DNA from: an uncultured bacterium
GTDB lineage: Bacteria > Cyanobacteriota > Vampirovibrionia > Gastranaerophilales > Gastranaerophilaceae
Length of the DNA: 64,000 nt
Direction of reading: 5' to 3'
Assembly: GCA_905216055.1 (NCBI GenBank)
Contig: CAJMSH010000005.1
Location: 1 to 64,000 of the forward strand
Within the stretch, counting starts at the first letter, position 1. Each line of letters begins with the position of its first letter. The notes below the pieces were generated by a model. The model did not search any database. It was not told where the DNA came from and was given only the letters and a program-made list of their open reading frames with translations. Made by a program: the position numbers and the translations under genes. This document shows positions 16,966 through 26,177 of the stretch, piece by piece.

Positions 16966-18459
16966 ATGAGTGTTGAGAATAAAATATTTATTCAACGTTT
17001 GTCAAAATATTTGTATATAACCGTGCTAGCATTTATCCTTTTGCTGGGTTGCTTTTTGAGAATACGTTTATATATATTAAATCCCGGGTTTCATCATGAC
17101 GAAGCAAATTTAGCATTAAACATGATGAATAATTCTTTTAGTGAATTATTTATGCCATTGGACCGTAATCAAATTTGTCCTCCTTTGTTTCTGATTATTT
17201 CAAAATTTATATATGGATTTTTGAAGTTTAATAATTGTGCTGAATTCTCAGATATGTTATTAAGGTTTTTCCCTTTAATTTCAGGAATTTCAGTAATGTT
17301 TTTATTTCCGATTTTATTAAATTCTATTTATAAAAATAAATTGTTTAATCTTATTGGAACTTTGGTTTTAGCTTTAAATAGATTTGCAGTATATTATTCT
17401 TGTGTATTTAAGCAATATTCTTTTGAACTTCTTATAGCTGTTCTTATTATGCTTATATTTTATAATTTAAATTTATCGAAAGAAAATTTTAATAAAAATA
17501 TATTTTTATTTATTCTTTTAGGATTGAGTCCTTTATTATCTTATTCTTCGTATTTTTTTATAATTGGGATTGCAATTTATTTAATTTATTCATATTTTAA
17601 ATCTAGGGAAAATTGTATTTTATATTATTTGATAGCTGTAATTTTACCTGCATTTATCATTGGATTGCTTGTTATATTGCCTTCTTATTTTCTTAACAAA
17701 GCTTTTATGGGTGCGTATTGGCATCATAAGTTTGAGTTAAATTTTATAGATTTTATACAAGTATTGTTTTATCCGAATATATATGATTTTAACTTTAATT
17801 ATTTATATATTTCTATAGCAATTGTTATTTCGTGTGGAATAATGTTAAAGGAAAATTTGAAATTATTTTTAATTGTGTGTTTTCCTTTTATTATAACTTT
17901 TTTATCCTGTTATTATTCTATGTATCCGGCGGAAGAACGTTTGTTACTTTTTATTTATCCGTCATTTATAATAATATTTTTATTTATAATTTCAATGATT
18001 AAAATATTCCGCAGTTGTTATATTAATATAATTTTCAATTGTTTAATATTGCTTTATTTGTGTAATTTTATTTTATATCCTACAGCAACAGTTGATTATA
18101 TATTAAAGCCTGATGTTGCACGTGATGTATGGGAATATTTTTATAAAAATTATGATGGCAATACTCCTGTTATATTTGCGGGTTCTAAAAATTCTCAGGA
18201 ATATTATAGTAAGTTTTTCCCTGTAAATCGTACTTCTTATTCATTTAGTAACAATATGAGCTGCTTAAAGCTATATAATAAAATTCATCCCGGAACTTAT
18301 TATATAATCGCAAATTTTGGGAAATATAATAATTTATATTTAAGAAGAAAATTACTCGCTGATACAAATATTCTTGAATATAAGATATTTGTATCTCCTT
18401 GGATCATAAATCGAAGTAAAAATGGTTGGTATATAAAATTTGAAAAAAAACATTTTTAA
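16966..18459 (+). CDS. GT-C membrane glycosyltransferase (ArnT/GT39-like)
   Basis: About 497 residues with roughly ten transmembrane helices. The first extracytoplasmic loop has GFHHDEANLALNM, where the DE pair fits the catalytic acid site of polyprenyl-phosphate-sugar dependent GT-C enzymes. A soluble C-terminal part (from about 400) carries PVIFAGSKNSQEYY. Such enzymes move a sugar from a lipid carrier onto an outer-leaflet acceptor. ATG 16966 is taken because GGTG lies just before it; a GTG at 16951 would add five residues. It converges with another GT-C gene, with only 8 nt between stops, inside an envelope-glycosylation cluster. Confidence 0.75.
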   Translation: MSVENKIFIQRLSKYLYITVLAFILLLGCFLRIRLYILNPGFHHDEANLALNMMNNSFSELFMPLDRNQICPPLFLIISKFIYGFLKFNNCAEFSDMLLRFFPLISGISVMFLFPILLNSIYKNKLFNLIGTLVLALNRFAVYYSCVFKQYSFELLIAVLIMLIFYNLNLSKENFNKNIFLFILLGLSPLLSYSSYFFIIGIAIYLIYSYFKSRENCILYYLIAVILPAFIIGLLVILPSYFLNKAFMGAYWHHKFELNFIDFIQVLFYPNIYDFNFNYLYISIAIVISCGIMLKENLKLFLIVCFPFIITFLSCYYSMYPAEERLLLFIYPSFIIIFLFIISMIKIFRSCYINIIFNCLILLYLCNFILYPTATVDYILKPDVARDVWEYFYKNYDGNTPVIFAGSKNSQEYYSKFFPVNRTSYSFSNNMSCLKLYNKIHPGTYYIIANFGKYNNLYLRRKLLADTNILEYKIFVSPWIINRSKNGWYIKFEKKHF

Positions 18460-18467
18460 CAAAAACT

Positions 18468-20168
18468 TTATTTTATGTATTCGGTAATTTTAAAATTATA
18501 AATTTTAGTTATTTGTTTTTTTGTTAAATTTTTATTTAAATTTGTCTCTATGTCATAATTTAGTTTTGTTGCAAGAAGTTTATAAATGTCGTCTTTATAT
18601 GCTTCTAAATACCAGTGCAGTTTTGTACTGTCATAGGATGTATATGTTATTAAAAAAACTCTGTCACCTTTATTTAACTTATTAATACATTCAGATTTTA
18701 AGTAATTTGTTGTGGCGTTTGAAGGATCATCGTCATCAAGATAATTTTCAAATTTTTCATAATTAGAAAGTTTATTATCTTTGATTATGTCATCTTCATC
18801 AAAAATAGTATCAATGATTTTTTTGTCATTTATTTTGAATGAGTAATTTATGTCGTATGAAATAAAGTTAATTTTAGAAGTATCATAATATTTTTGGAAA
18901 TAATATCCTCTAAGCGGAATAATTATGTAATCATTATTCTTTAATTTAAAATCGTTCATTATTTCACATATTTTAAATATTTCTGACACATTGGTGTTAT
19001 AAATAGATAATACGGGAGCATTTAAAAATGATAAGTTGCTGTATATGTATATTAAAACCAGTAATGCTGGAAGATATTTGATTCTTAATTGAGCAAGTCC
19101 GTATCCTACGGCCAATATAATTCCAGGGAAGCAAAGTATTGTGTATCTTGCGCAGAATGCAAATTTGCCAAATATCGCTCCGATTAATTCTGTCAAAACA
19201 AATAGTAGTGAGATAAATAATATATATCTACACAATACTTTTTTGTATATGGTTTTTATTAGCCCTGTTAAAGCAATGCATAGTGGAATTATGTTAAATA
19301 GAACGAAATATAAATAATTGGTGGAATAAAAACTTTGTGTTGCATCTGTTCTTGCTCCATTGTTAAATGCAATATGAATAGCTGGAGAAAACCAAGAAAG
19401 AATAACTGTTTGAAAATGTATTGGATTAAATTTATACCATACAAATGTTGGGAAAACCGAACTTTGTGTATTTTGTATTACTTTAATCATAAATGGAGTA
19501 ATAGGTAATATCAGTATTAGTAATGTAATAAAATATGGTATGGAAAATTTGATGTTTTTATCTTTGCATATTTTGATTTTATATAATAAATAAACAAATA
19601 TTTGTATAAATACAAACAAAAATCCGATTACATAAGTGTAAATAATCATTGCATTTGTTATTGCAAGCAAATAAAGATATTTTTTATTTAATTTATCAGT
19701 GTCAAATTTTATTAGAAAATAAATTGAGAGAAATCCAAGCAGCTCTAAAAAAGCATAAAATTTACAAAAGTGTGAATATGATATCATAAAGAAATTTACG
19801 GATACCATAGTTGCGGTTATTAATCCTGTTGCCTTAGAATGTATATTTTTCCCGCAAATATAAGCTAACGGAATACATAGTGTGCCAAGTATAACAGGTA
19901 ATAATCGTAAAATTTCTATTTCTTCTCCAAAAAATTTTATCCAAAAATGAAGTATAAAATAGAATAGTGGGGCATGGAGATTTTTTGTTTGTAGCGCATT
20001 TAAAATGCCGGTTGGAAATGATTGAGTTGAAGTTACAACTGTTGCTATTTCATCATTTGCCAGATTGCATAGACCTATTTTAAGCCTTAGGATAAAACCT
20101 ATAATAGTAATAAATAAAAGTATTATAAATGTTGAATATTTTTTTATAAAATCACTAAATTTTTTCAT
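18468..20168 (-). CDS. GT-C membrane glycosyltransferase (ArnT/GT39-like)
   Basis: 566 residues. The first loop CNLANDEIATVV has the Asp-Glu catalytic pair and is followed by about ten transmembrane helices including the family's NLHAPLFYFILHFWIKFFG block. The C-terminal 180 residues are soluble and include DRVFLITYTSYDSTKLHWYL. It overlaps the upstream epimerase gene by 14 nt and is therefore probably translated from the same mRNA. Likely role: transfer of a polyprenyl-linked sugar to an envelope glycan or lipid. The donor sugar cannot be read from the sequence. Confidence 0.8.
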   Translation of the reverse strand: MKKFSDFIKKYSTFIILLFITIIGFILRLKIGLCNLANDEIATVVTSTQSFPTGILNALQTKNLHAPLFYFILHFWIKFFGEEIEILRLLPVILGTLCIPLAYICGKNIHSKATGLITATMVSVNFFMISYSHFCKFYAFLELLGFLSIYFLIKFDTDKLNKKYLYLLAITNAMIIYTYVIGFLFVFIQIFVYLLYKIKICKDKNIKFSIPYFITLLILILPITPFMIKVIQNTQSSVFPTFVWYKFNPIHFQTVILSWFSPAIHIAFNNGARTDATQSFYSTNYLYFVLFNIIPLCIALTGLIKTIYKKVLCRYILFISLLFVLTELIGAIFGKFAFCARYTILCFPGIILAVGYGLAQLRIKYLPALLVLIYIYSNLSFLNAPVLSIYNTNVSEIFKICEIMNDFKLKNNDYIIIPLRGYYFQKYYDTSKINFISYDINYSFKINDKKIIDTIFDEDDIIKDNKLSNYEKFENYLDDDDPSNATTNYLKSECINKLNKGDRVFLITYTSYDSTKLHWYLEAYKDDIYKLLATKLNYDIETNLNKNLTKKQITKIYNFKITEYIK

Positions 20169-21102
20169 TATTAAACCAATTTACGAATTTTTCAATACCT
20201 TCTTCAATTTGTATTTTAGGATTATAGCCCAATAGCTTTCTTGCTTTTGAAATGTCCGATGCAGTGTATAGTACATCTGTTTTAGGAAGTGAATTGTATT
20301 TTATTTGGGCTGTTTTATTCATTTTGTCACAGAGTAATTTTATTAAATAATTTAATTTAACAACATTTCCTGAACCAAGATTAATGATTTCAAAATTCGT
20401 ATCATAATCTATACATTTTATAATTCCATCAATAATGTCATCAATATATGTGTAATCTCTTGCTGTTTCTCCATCCCCATATATTGTAAGCGGTTGATTT
20501 TCTGCTATACATTTTGTGAATTTATGAATAGCCATGTCCGGACGTTGCATTGGTCCATAAACTGTAAAAAATCTCAGACATATTATTTTTAGATTAAATA
20601 GGTGTGAGTATGTATAGCATAAGTTTTCGGAAGCTATTTTTGTTGCGGCATATATAGATACAGGTTTGTCTGTTTTCATATCTTCTGTAAATTTTTCACC
20701 GTTTTTATTGCCGTAGACAGAACTTGAGGATGCTGAGATAATTTTTTTTATATTATACTTTTTGGCCATTTCAAGGATATTAACAGTCCCTGTTATGTTT
20801 GAGTTAATGTAAGCATGCGGTGATGTTGTATCTCGGACTCCTGCTTTAGCTGCCAGATGTATTATATAATCGGGGGTGGTTTTTTTGAATATATTGTCTA
20901 GCCCTTTTAAATTGCAAACATCTTCTTTGAATAATTTAAAATTTTTATTATTAACAAATTTTTTTATATTATTCTCTTTAATTGTTGGTGAATAATAATC
21001 ATTGAAATTATCAATACAAATTATGCGGTTATTTTCTATTAATTTCGCAATTAAATTTGCTCCTATAAAGCCAGCTCCTCCAGTTATAAGATATGTTTGC
21101 AT
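20155..21102 (-). CDS. NAD-dependent nucleotide-sugar epimerase/dehydratase
   Basis: 315 residues of the extended short-chain dehydrogenase family. The Rossmann motif GGAGFIGANLI is at 8-18, the SSSSVYGN block carries the catalytic Ser/Thr, and YAATK supplies Tyr and Lys of YxxxK. RFFTVYGPMQRPDMA and GDGETARDYTYIDD bind the nucleotide sugar. The sequence is closest in style to UDP-glucuronate 4-epimerases and relatives. It supplies the sugar donor for the neighbouring glycosyltransferases, and its 3' end overlaps the GT-C gene. AAGGGA lies upstream of the ATG. Confidence 0.85.
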   Translation of the reverse strand: MQTYLITGGAGFIGANLIAKLIENNRIICIDNFNDYYSPTIKENNIKKFVNNKNFKLFKEDVCNLKGLDNIFKKTTPDYIIHLAAKAGVRDTTSPHAYINSNITGTVNILEMAKKYNIKKIISASSSSVYGNKNGEKFTEDMKTDKPVSIYAATKIASENLCYTYSHLFNLKIICLRFFTVYGPMQRPDMAIHKFTKCIAENQPLTIYGDGETARDYTYIDDIIDGIIKCIDYDTNFEIINLGSGNVVKLNYLIKLLCDKMNKTAQIKYNSLPKTDVLYTASDISKARKLLGYNPKIQIEEGIEKFVNWFNNEKI

Positions 21103-21178
21103 AAAATTATCCCTTTTATTTGTATTTTCCTATCTTTTAGGTTAATATTATGGTATCATAAAATTGAGAAATAGCTAA

Positions 21179-22111
21179 ATGTTACATTTTTTATCAATAA
21201 TTATTCCAGTATATAATGAAGAAGAGAATCTAAAAGACTTAAATAATAAAATTTGCTCTGCGTTAAATGAATTTGGTTATGATTTTGAAATTATTTATGT
21301 TAATGATGGCTCTATTGATGCTTCATTTGATGTATTAAAAAATTTGGCTGAAGATGATGAGCATATAAAGGTTATTAATTTTATAAAAAATTATGGGCAA
21401 TCGGCTGCATTGCAGGCAGGAATTGACTTAGCTAAAGGTGATGTAATTATCCCTATGGATGCTGATTTGCAAAATGATCCTTATGATATCAAAAAAATGG
21501 TTGAAGTATATGATAAAGGATTTGATATTGTAAGTGGTTGGAGAAGAAATAGACATGATAATATTATTCGTGTTTTGCCTTCTAAAGTTGCAAATTTTAT
21601 TATTTCAAATATAACTGGTGTGAAGCTGCATGATTTTGGATGTACGCTAAAAATTTATAATGCTGAATTGCTAAAAAAAATAAGGTTGTATGGCGAGCTT
21701 CACAGATTTATTCCTGTATTATTCACTATATATAGTGGTGGAAGAAATTTCACTGAAATTGAAGTTACTCATCATAAAAGAAAATTTGGTTCTAGCAAAT
21801 ATAATCTTTCAAGAACATTAAGGGTTGTTTTAGATTTATTTACTATTGCATTTTTACAGAAATTTGCAGATAGACCTATGCAATTTTTTGGAGGATGTGC
21901 TTTAATTTTGTTTTTTATTTCAATTTTTTCTTTATGTATAAGTTTGTATGCTGAATTTGATTATTCATTTTTAGCTTTATTTATATCAGGGTGGATTTTT
22001 TTCGGTGTTGCATTCATTGTTTTTATGATTGGTATTTTAGCAGAGCTTTTGATGCGGAATTATTACGAATTATCTGATAAAAGAGTTTATAAAATAAAAG
22101 ATGTTATTTAG
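21179..22111 (+). CDS. GtrB/DPM1-type family 2 glycosyltransferase
   Basis: 310 residues. The GT-A domain has SIIIPVYNEEENLKDL, YVNDGSIDASFDVL and PMDADLQNDP (the DXD-type metal site in MDADLQ). Two C-terminal membrane helices (about 237-262 and 270-295) are typical of GtrB-like enzymes. They load glucose or another sugar from a nucleotide donor onto polyprenyl phosphate at the cytoplasmic face, making the donor used by GT-C enzymes such as the two nearby. It is followed 11 nt later by a flippase-like membrane protein, giving a plausible load-and-flip pair. Confidence 0.9.
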   Translation: MLHFLSIIIPVYNEEENLKDLNNKICSALNEFGYDFEIIYVNDGSIDASFDVLKNLAEDDEHIKVINFIKNYGQSAALQAGIDLAKGDVIIPMDADLQNDPYDIKKMVEVYDKGFDIVSGWRRNRHDNIIRVLPSKVANFIISNITGVKLHDFGCTLKIYNAELLKKIRLYGELHRFIPVLFTIYSGGRNFTEIEVTHHKRKFGSSKYNLSRTLRVVLDLFTIAFLQKFADRPMQFFGGCALILFFISIFSLCISLYAEFDYSFLALFISGWIFFGVAFIVFMIGILAELLMRNYYELSDKRVYKIKDVI

Positions 22112-22122
22112 GTGATAGTTAT

Positions 22123-23025
22123 ATGAGTAAAAGAACCAAATTATGCTTAAAAATATTGGTAAGTCTGGTTATTTTATGTATTTTGCTTTTTACAATTAAT
22201 ATTGACGATTGTAAGAGGGTTGTTTCGCTTGTTGATGCTAAAAATTTATTTCTGTTAGTGTTGATTTATATTGTCGGACAGATTATAAGTGCGTTAAAAT
22301 GGAAAATTATTGCTAAAAAATTGGGATTTCAGCAAAATACTTTTGAATTTATAAAGTATTATTTCAAAGGAATGTTTTATAATTCATTTTTACCTACAAA
22401 TGTTGGTGGTGATATTATGAAAATCGTTTATCTCAGAGATTGTAATAATTTGTCCCAAAGTGTAGAAAAATCCTTTGTATCTGTTTTGTTTGACAGATTG
22501 AGTGGTGTTTTTATGCTTATATGTATGGCTTTTGGAGCTTTATTTCTTTTCTCGGGCATATATTATGTTGTAAAGTATTCTGTTATTGTTGCTTTTTTCT
22601 CTGTGTTGGTTGGGTGTTGTGTAATAATTTTTCTTTCAATGTCTAATTATAATTTTAAAAATGTAATATTAAAAAAAGTAGTAAATTATACAAATATATT
22701 TTCTGATAAATCTCTTTTACAAATTCTATTTTTGTCTTTAGTTTTCCATTTGTTGGTAATTTTTATTCATATATTAATTGGAAAAGATTTGCAACTTGCT
22801 ATACCAATTCAATATTACTTTATTTTGTATCCTTTATCAGCTATTGCTGCATCTTTGCCTATATCTCTTAATGGTATTGGGATAAAAGAGGCTGCATATA
22901 TCTATCTTTTATCATTAATTGGAATATCTTCATCTTCTGCAATAGTATTTGCTTTGTGCTGGAATGTGGTTATAATTTTTTCAAGTTTTTTAGGGGCTGT
23001 ATTTTTCATAAAAAAAATTCGTTAA
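22123..23025 (+). CDS. Lysylphosphatidylglycerol-synthase TM-region / UPF0104 flippase-like protein
   Basis: 300 residues with about seven to eight membrane helices. Family landmarks: PTNVGGDIMKIVYLRD near 90, SFVSVLFDRLSGVFML near 120, and LPISLNGIGIKEAAYIYLL near 255. This family includes the membrane half of MprF and stand-alone proteins proposed to move polyprenyl-linked or lipid substrates. It is cotranscribed with the GtrB-like gene, so a role in presenting the lipid-linked sugar is likely but inferred. The stop codon lies within the stem of a bidirectional terminator. Confidence 0.8.
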   Translation: MSKRTKLCLKILVSLVILCILLFTINIDDCKRVVSLVDAKNLFLLVLIYIVGQIISALKWKIIAKKLGFQQNTFEFIKYYFKGMFYNSFLPTNVGGDIMKIVYLRDCNNLSQSVEKSFVSVLFDRLSGVFMLICMAFGALFLFSGIYYVVKYSVIVAFFSVLVGCCVIIFLSMSNYNFKNVILKKVVNYTNIFSDKSLLQILFLSLVFHLLVIFIHILIGKDLQLAIPIQYYFILYPLSAIAASLPISLNGIGIKEAAYIYLLSLIGISSSSAIVFALCWNVVIIFSSFLGAVFFIKKIR

Positions 23026-23048
23026 ATTTATTATTTAACGAACTTTTT
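23018..23048. terminator. Bidirectional Rho-independent terminator
   Basis: TTCGTTAAAT (23018-23027) and ATTTAACGAA (23033-23042) form a 10-bp stem with a TTATT loop. T-runs on the right and A-runs on the left serve the convergent flippase-like and pilin-like genes. Confidence 0.8.
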
Positions 23049-23076
23049 GTCTTATACATTTATTAGTAATTCAGGA

Positions 23077-23712
23077 TTAATAATTCATAACCCAACCATC
23101 ATCAGCTAAAGCTTTTACGCATCCTTTACCTGTAGATGAAGATGTACAACCAGCTTTTTCATTATCACAAGCAGTTCCTATGTTTGCCCCGGTTGAACAA
23201 TTCCTGATTTCACCGGTACTGTTAACATAAAATTCGAACATATCTCTTCCGCCAATATTAGGTCCATCCGGTCCATTTACATCAACATTTACTGTTATTA
23301 TGCCATTTGTACCTTTTACCATACAAATTGCAGCAGAATTTGCTAATAAATATGATGTCTTACTACATTTAAATTGAGCGTTGCTGCTGGAGTCAATAGA
23401 AAAATAGTTTTCAGAGGCGAAACATCCTGTTGTATTAGCTGAACAAGATTTTACATATTTTAATTTATTAGTTATTAAGCTATTGATCTCGTTTTTATAA
23501 TAAGGTGTAGCTGATAATTTAGATTTGCCTTCTTCTGTTATATACATATCAATTGCATTTTCAATATCGTTCATGACTTTTCTGATTTGGACAACTTCAG
23601 CCTTTTTTTGATAGCCGTTAATTAAAGTAGGTACGGTTAATGCTGAAATAACTCCAATTATACTTAGTGTTATTAATACTTCTGTTAGTGTAAAAGCAAA
23701 CATCTTTTTCAT
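23077..23712 (-). CDS. Type IV pilin-like / pseudopilin protein
   Basis: 211 residues starting MKKMFAFTLTEVLITLSIIG: a short leader, then Phe-Thr-Leu-Thr-Glu with the conserved Glu at mature position 5 and one hydrophobic helix, the class III prepilin signature. The residue before the cleavage site is Ala rather than the usual Gly. The C-terminal globular part has several Cys and the phrases DVNGPDGPNIGGRDMFEFYV and DDGWVMNY, shared with the next gene upstream. It may form a pilus or pseudopilus, but no assembly ATPase of the PilB type, prepilin peptidase or secretin gene is adjacent. Confidence 0.85.
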   Translation of the reverse strand: MKKMFAFTLTEVLITLSIIGVISALTVPTLINGYQKKAEVVQIRKVMNDIENAIDMYITEEGKSKLSATPYYKNEINSLITNKLKYVKSCSANTTGCFASENYFSIDSSSNAQFKCSKTSYLLANSAAICMVKGTNGIITVNVDVNGPDGPNIGGRDMFEFYVNSTGEIRNCSTGANIGTACDNEKAGCTSSSTGKGCVKALADDGWVMNY

Positions 23713-23736
23713 ATTATTATGCCCTTTCGCTTTTTA

Positions 23737-24465
23737 TTAATAATTCATTTCCCAATCGTCATTAAGAATTTTTGCAAAACAACCTTTTCCTATTGAAGAA
23801 GTCAAACAATTTTCGTCATATAAATTATTTCTTTCTGTTTCAATAGATGACAAATCTGTTGATGCTGGATCAACTTCATCAATAGTAAAATCTTCATAAA
23901 TATTAAATGTAAACATATCCCTACCACCTATGTTAGGTTCTTTTGATCCATTTACATCTATATATACAACTGCAGGATTTTTAGTTTCTTTTGTTGTTGT
24001 TGCTCCTGTTCCATCACTGACTTCTTCTTCAGTTATTGAGGCAGGTACAATACATATAGCAGCTCCGCCTGCGACAACTACTGAATAACCTTCACAGCTA
24101 TAATCTGAATATGTCATTGTGCTGAGATCTGCATATTTGCTTGCAAAACAAGGTTGGGTATCTGTTTCACAGTCTTGAGTAATTTTATAGTATCCAAGTA
24201 AAAATTTCCCTGCGGAATTTCTAATACTTGTAGAACTTTTTTTATTCAAAGAAGAGCCATACAAACCTTTTTGGTAATTTTCTGTCTTTAAAATGAGGAG
24301 TGACTCTTGTAATTCAACATAAGATTTTTGGAGTTGAGTTAATAAAGCCTTTCTTTGATAGTTTGCAATTACACCAGGAATTGTAAGTGCAGCAATTACT
24401 CCTATAATTGCTACAGCAATTAATAGTTCTGCAAGTGAAAATCCCCAAACAAATTTTTTACTCAT
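23737..24465 (-). CDS. Type IV pilin-like / pseudopilin protein (paralogue)
   Basis: 242 residues. WGFSLAELLIAVAIIGVIAA has a standard Gly-Phe processing site and Glu at +5. The C-terminal domain repeats the same landmarks as its neighbour: IDVNGSKEPNIGGRDMFTF and a final NDDWEMNY, with Cys near CLTSSIGKGC. The genes are 24 nt apart in one operon and clearly paralogous. Two minor-pilin-like genes without machinery are a common arrangement where the secretion core is encoded elsewhere. Confidence 0.85.
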   Translation of the reverse strand: MSKKFVWGFSLAELLIAVAIIGVIAALTIPGVIANYQRKALLTQLQKSYVELQESLLILKTENYQKGLYGSSLNKKSSTSIRNSAGKFLLGYYKITQDCETDTQPCFASKYADLSTMTYSDYSCEGYSVVVAGGAAICIVPASITEEEVSDGTGATTTKETKNPAVVYIDVNGSKEPNIGGRDMFTFNIYEDFTIDEVDPASTDLSSIETERNNLYDENCLTSSIGKGCFAKILNDDWEMNY

Positions 24466-24545
24466 AAAATCTCAATCTGCTTTCTTATTTCTTTTTTTAT
24501 TATAACGTGTTTTTAGTGTAATGTCAATTGTTAAAGCTTCTGAGA

Positions 24546-24773
24546 TTATACTTCAATAAATAGTCTTTGACCTACTATATTTTGCTTTCCATTATAATAA
24601 CCAGCAAAATATCCACCTCTTACAGGATTATTTTTAGCATAATTATTTAAGCTGTTTCCTTTGTAATTAACAAATGGATTGTTGCTATACGGATCATAAT
24701 TCCTTACCGGTGCAACAACCTGTGTTGTTTGCGGGATAAACATTTGTGATAATAAATTTGCGATACCTGCCAT
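24546..24773 (-). CDS. Small Asn/Tyr-rich hypothetical protein
   Basis: 75 residues, with GAGGTAGAA directly before the ATG. The N-terminus (MAGIANLLSQMFIPQTTQVV) is mildly hydrophobic; the rest is rich in Asn, Tyr and Gly (NYDPYSNNPFVNYKGNSLNN). The phrase FIPQTT recalls the C-terminal FNIPQTT of the membrane protein at 60390-61349, and the start is similar to that protein's MGISSIAS. No known family. It is probably part of the lineage-specific set described in the findings. Confidence 0.6.
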   Translation of the reverse strand: MAGIANLLSQMFIPQTTQVVAPVRNYDPYSNNPFVNYKGNSLNNYAKNNPVRGGYFAGYYNGKQNIVGQRLFIEV

Positions 24774-24899
24774 TTCTACCTCATTCTACAATATTAAATT
24801 TAATTATAAATTTTGTTTCGTCATTATTATAGCACAATTTTTGTCAAAATCTTAAAATAACTTAATAAAATCATTTATATAGATTATTATTTTTTGTTA

Positions 24900-24905
24900 T
24901 ATAAT
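24900..24905 (+). promoter_or_regulatory. TATAAT -10 box 6 nt before the ATG (leaderless)
   Basis: TATAAT ends 6 nt before ATG 24912; there is no ribosome binding site. This makes 24912, not the upstream TTG at 24894, the likely start. Confidence 0.7.
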
Positions 24906-24911
24906 ACCGTT

Positions 24912-26156
24912 ATGGACAAATTTAAAAAAATTCTTATTGTTGGAAATTCTGCTAAAGAATACGCGCTTGCAAGAAAACTTGCAACATATGATTGTGAAAT
25001 CTTTGTTATTCCTGGCAATTCTTCTATGATGGATATAGCAAAATGTGTTGATATCCGCGAAGACAAGGTGCAGGAAATTTTGGAATTCGTTTTAGAAAAT
25101 GCAATTGATTTAACTGTTGTATCTTCTGAAATTGCAATAAAAAATGATATTGCAAGTGTATTTCAGGCAAATGAGCAACTTATTTTTGCACCAACTTCGC
25201 AGAGTGCATCTTTTGCTTTAAGCAGATCTGTTGGCAAAAGATTTTTATATAAGTTAAGAATTCCAACACCAAGATTTGCTATATTTGATAAATTGCAGTT
25301 GGCAGTTGATTATTTAAAAACTGCAAATATGCCACAAGTTATAAGAACTGATGAAAATTTAAATACTGCTGACAGGCTTGTTTGTTCAACATTTATAAAT
25401 GCAAAAACATTTGTAGAAGATTTGTTCAGTAGAGATGAAAAAAAAGTTGTCCTTGAAGATTATGTATATGGGCATGAATTTACTTTTTATGCCGTAACAG
25501 ACGGTTATAGCGCTTTGCCTTTAATGACTGTTGCAAATTACAAGTTTATGGAAAACGGGAACGGCGGTATATTAACATCAGGTACAGGTGCGTTTGCTCC
25601 TGATTATAAGGTTTCAAAAGACATTGAAACTTCTATTATGAATAATGTTGTTGTTAAAGTTTTACAAGCTCTTGAAAGAAAAGGCACGCCTTATCTCGGA
25701 ATTTTAGGTATTGATTGTGTTTTGATGCCTGATGGACAGTATGTTGTTTTGAATTTTAAGCCGTTTTTAAGTGATCATGATGCTGATGCTGTTTTAAATT
25801 TAGTTGATGAAAATTTATTGAACTTGTTTGCAGCATGTGCTGTCGGTTCTTTTGCAGATGACTATGAAAAATTAAATGTTTCTGATAATTCATCTGTTTC
25901 TTGTGTTGTTTCATCAAGGCAGGAAGGAAAGCTCATAAAAGGACTTGATCTTGTTGATTCTGATATAGCGCATTTTGGAGTAAAACAAAACAAATATTTT
26001 GAATATGAAACAATTAAGGGTAAGAATTTTGTTTTGACAAGAACTGCTAAAACTCTATCACGTGCTCGCAAGCATCTTTATGAAGATATAGAGGTTATAA
26101 AATTTGACGGTAAAAAGTACCGTAATGATATTTGTGAGCAGGTTGAAAATTTTTAA
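24912..26156 (+). CDS. Degenerate GAR-synthetase (PurD)-like ATP-grasp protein
   Basis: 414 residues collinear with phosphoribosylamine-glycine ligase: ILIVGNSAKEYALARKLA at the N-terminus, AIDLTVVSSEIAIKNDIA, and a central EDYVYGHEFTFYAVTDGYSA that matches the family's E(E/D)xxxGxExSxxAxxDG. Key parts are altered. The glycine-rich ATP loop (usually KADGLAAGKGV) reads RTDENLNTADRL. The metal-binding LEFNxRFGDPE reads LNFKPFLSDHD (Asn281, Lys283), so both metal ligands are replaced. It probably cannot make GAR as PurD does. A DnaJ-like gene follows 21 nt later. It may be a pseudoenzyme or have a new substrate; another purD would be expected elsewhere in the genome. Confidence 0.75.
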   Translation: MDKFKKILIVGNSAKEYALARKLATYDCEIFVIPGNSSMMDIAKCVDIREDKVQEILEFVLENAIDLTVVSSEIAIKNDIASVFQANEQLIFAPTSQSASFALSRSVGKRFLYKLRIPTPRFAIFDKLQLAVDYLKTANMPQVIRTDENLNTADRLVCSTFINAKTFVEDLFSRDEKKVVLEDYVYGHEFTFYAVTDGYSALPLMTVANYKFMENGNGGILTSGTGAFAPDYKVSKDIETSIMNNVVVKVLQALERKGTPYLGILGIDCVLMPDGQYVVLNFKPFLSDHDADAVLNLVDENLLNLFAACAVGSFADDYEKLNVSDNSSVSCVVSSRQEGKLIKGLDLVDSDIAHFGVKQNKYFEYETIKGKNFVLTRTAKTLSRARKHLYEDIEVIKFDGKKYRNDICEQVENF

Positions 26157-26177
26157 AACTTCATTATATATGAAGAT

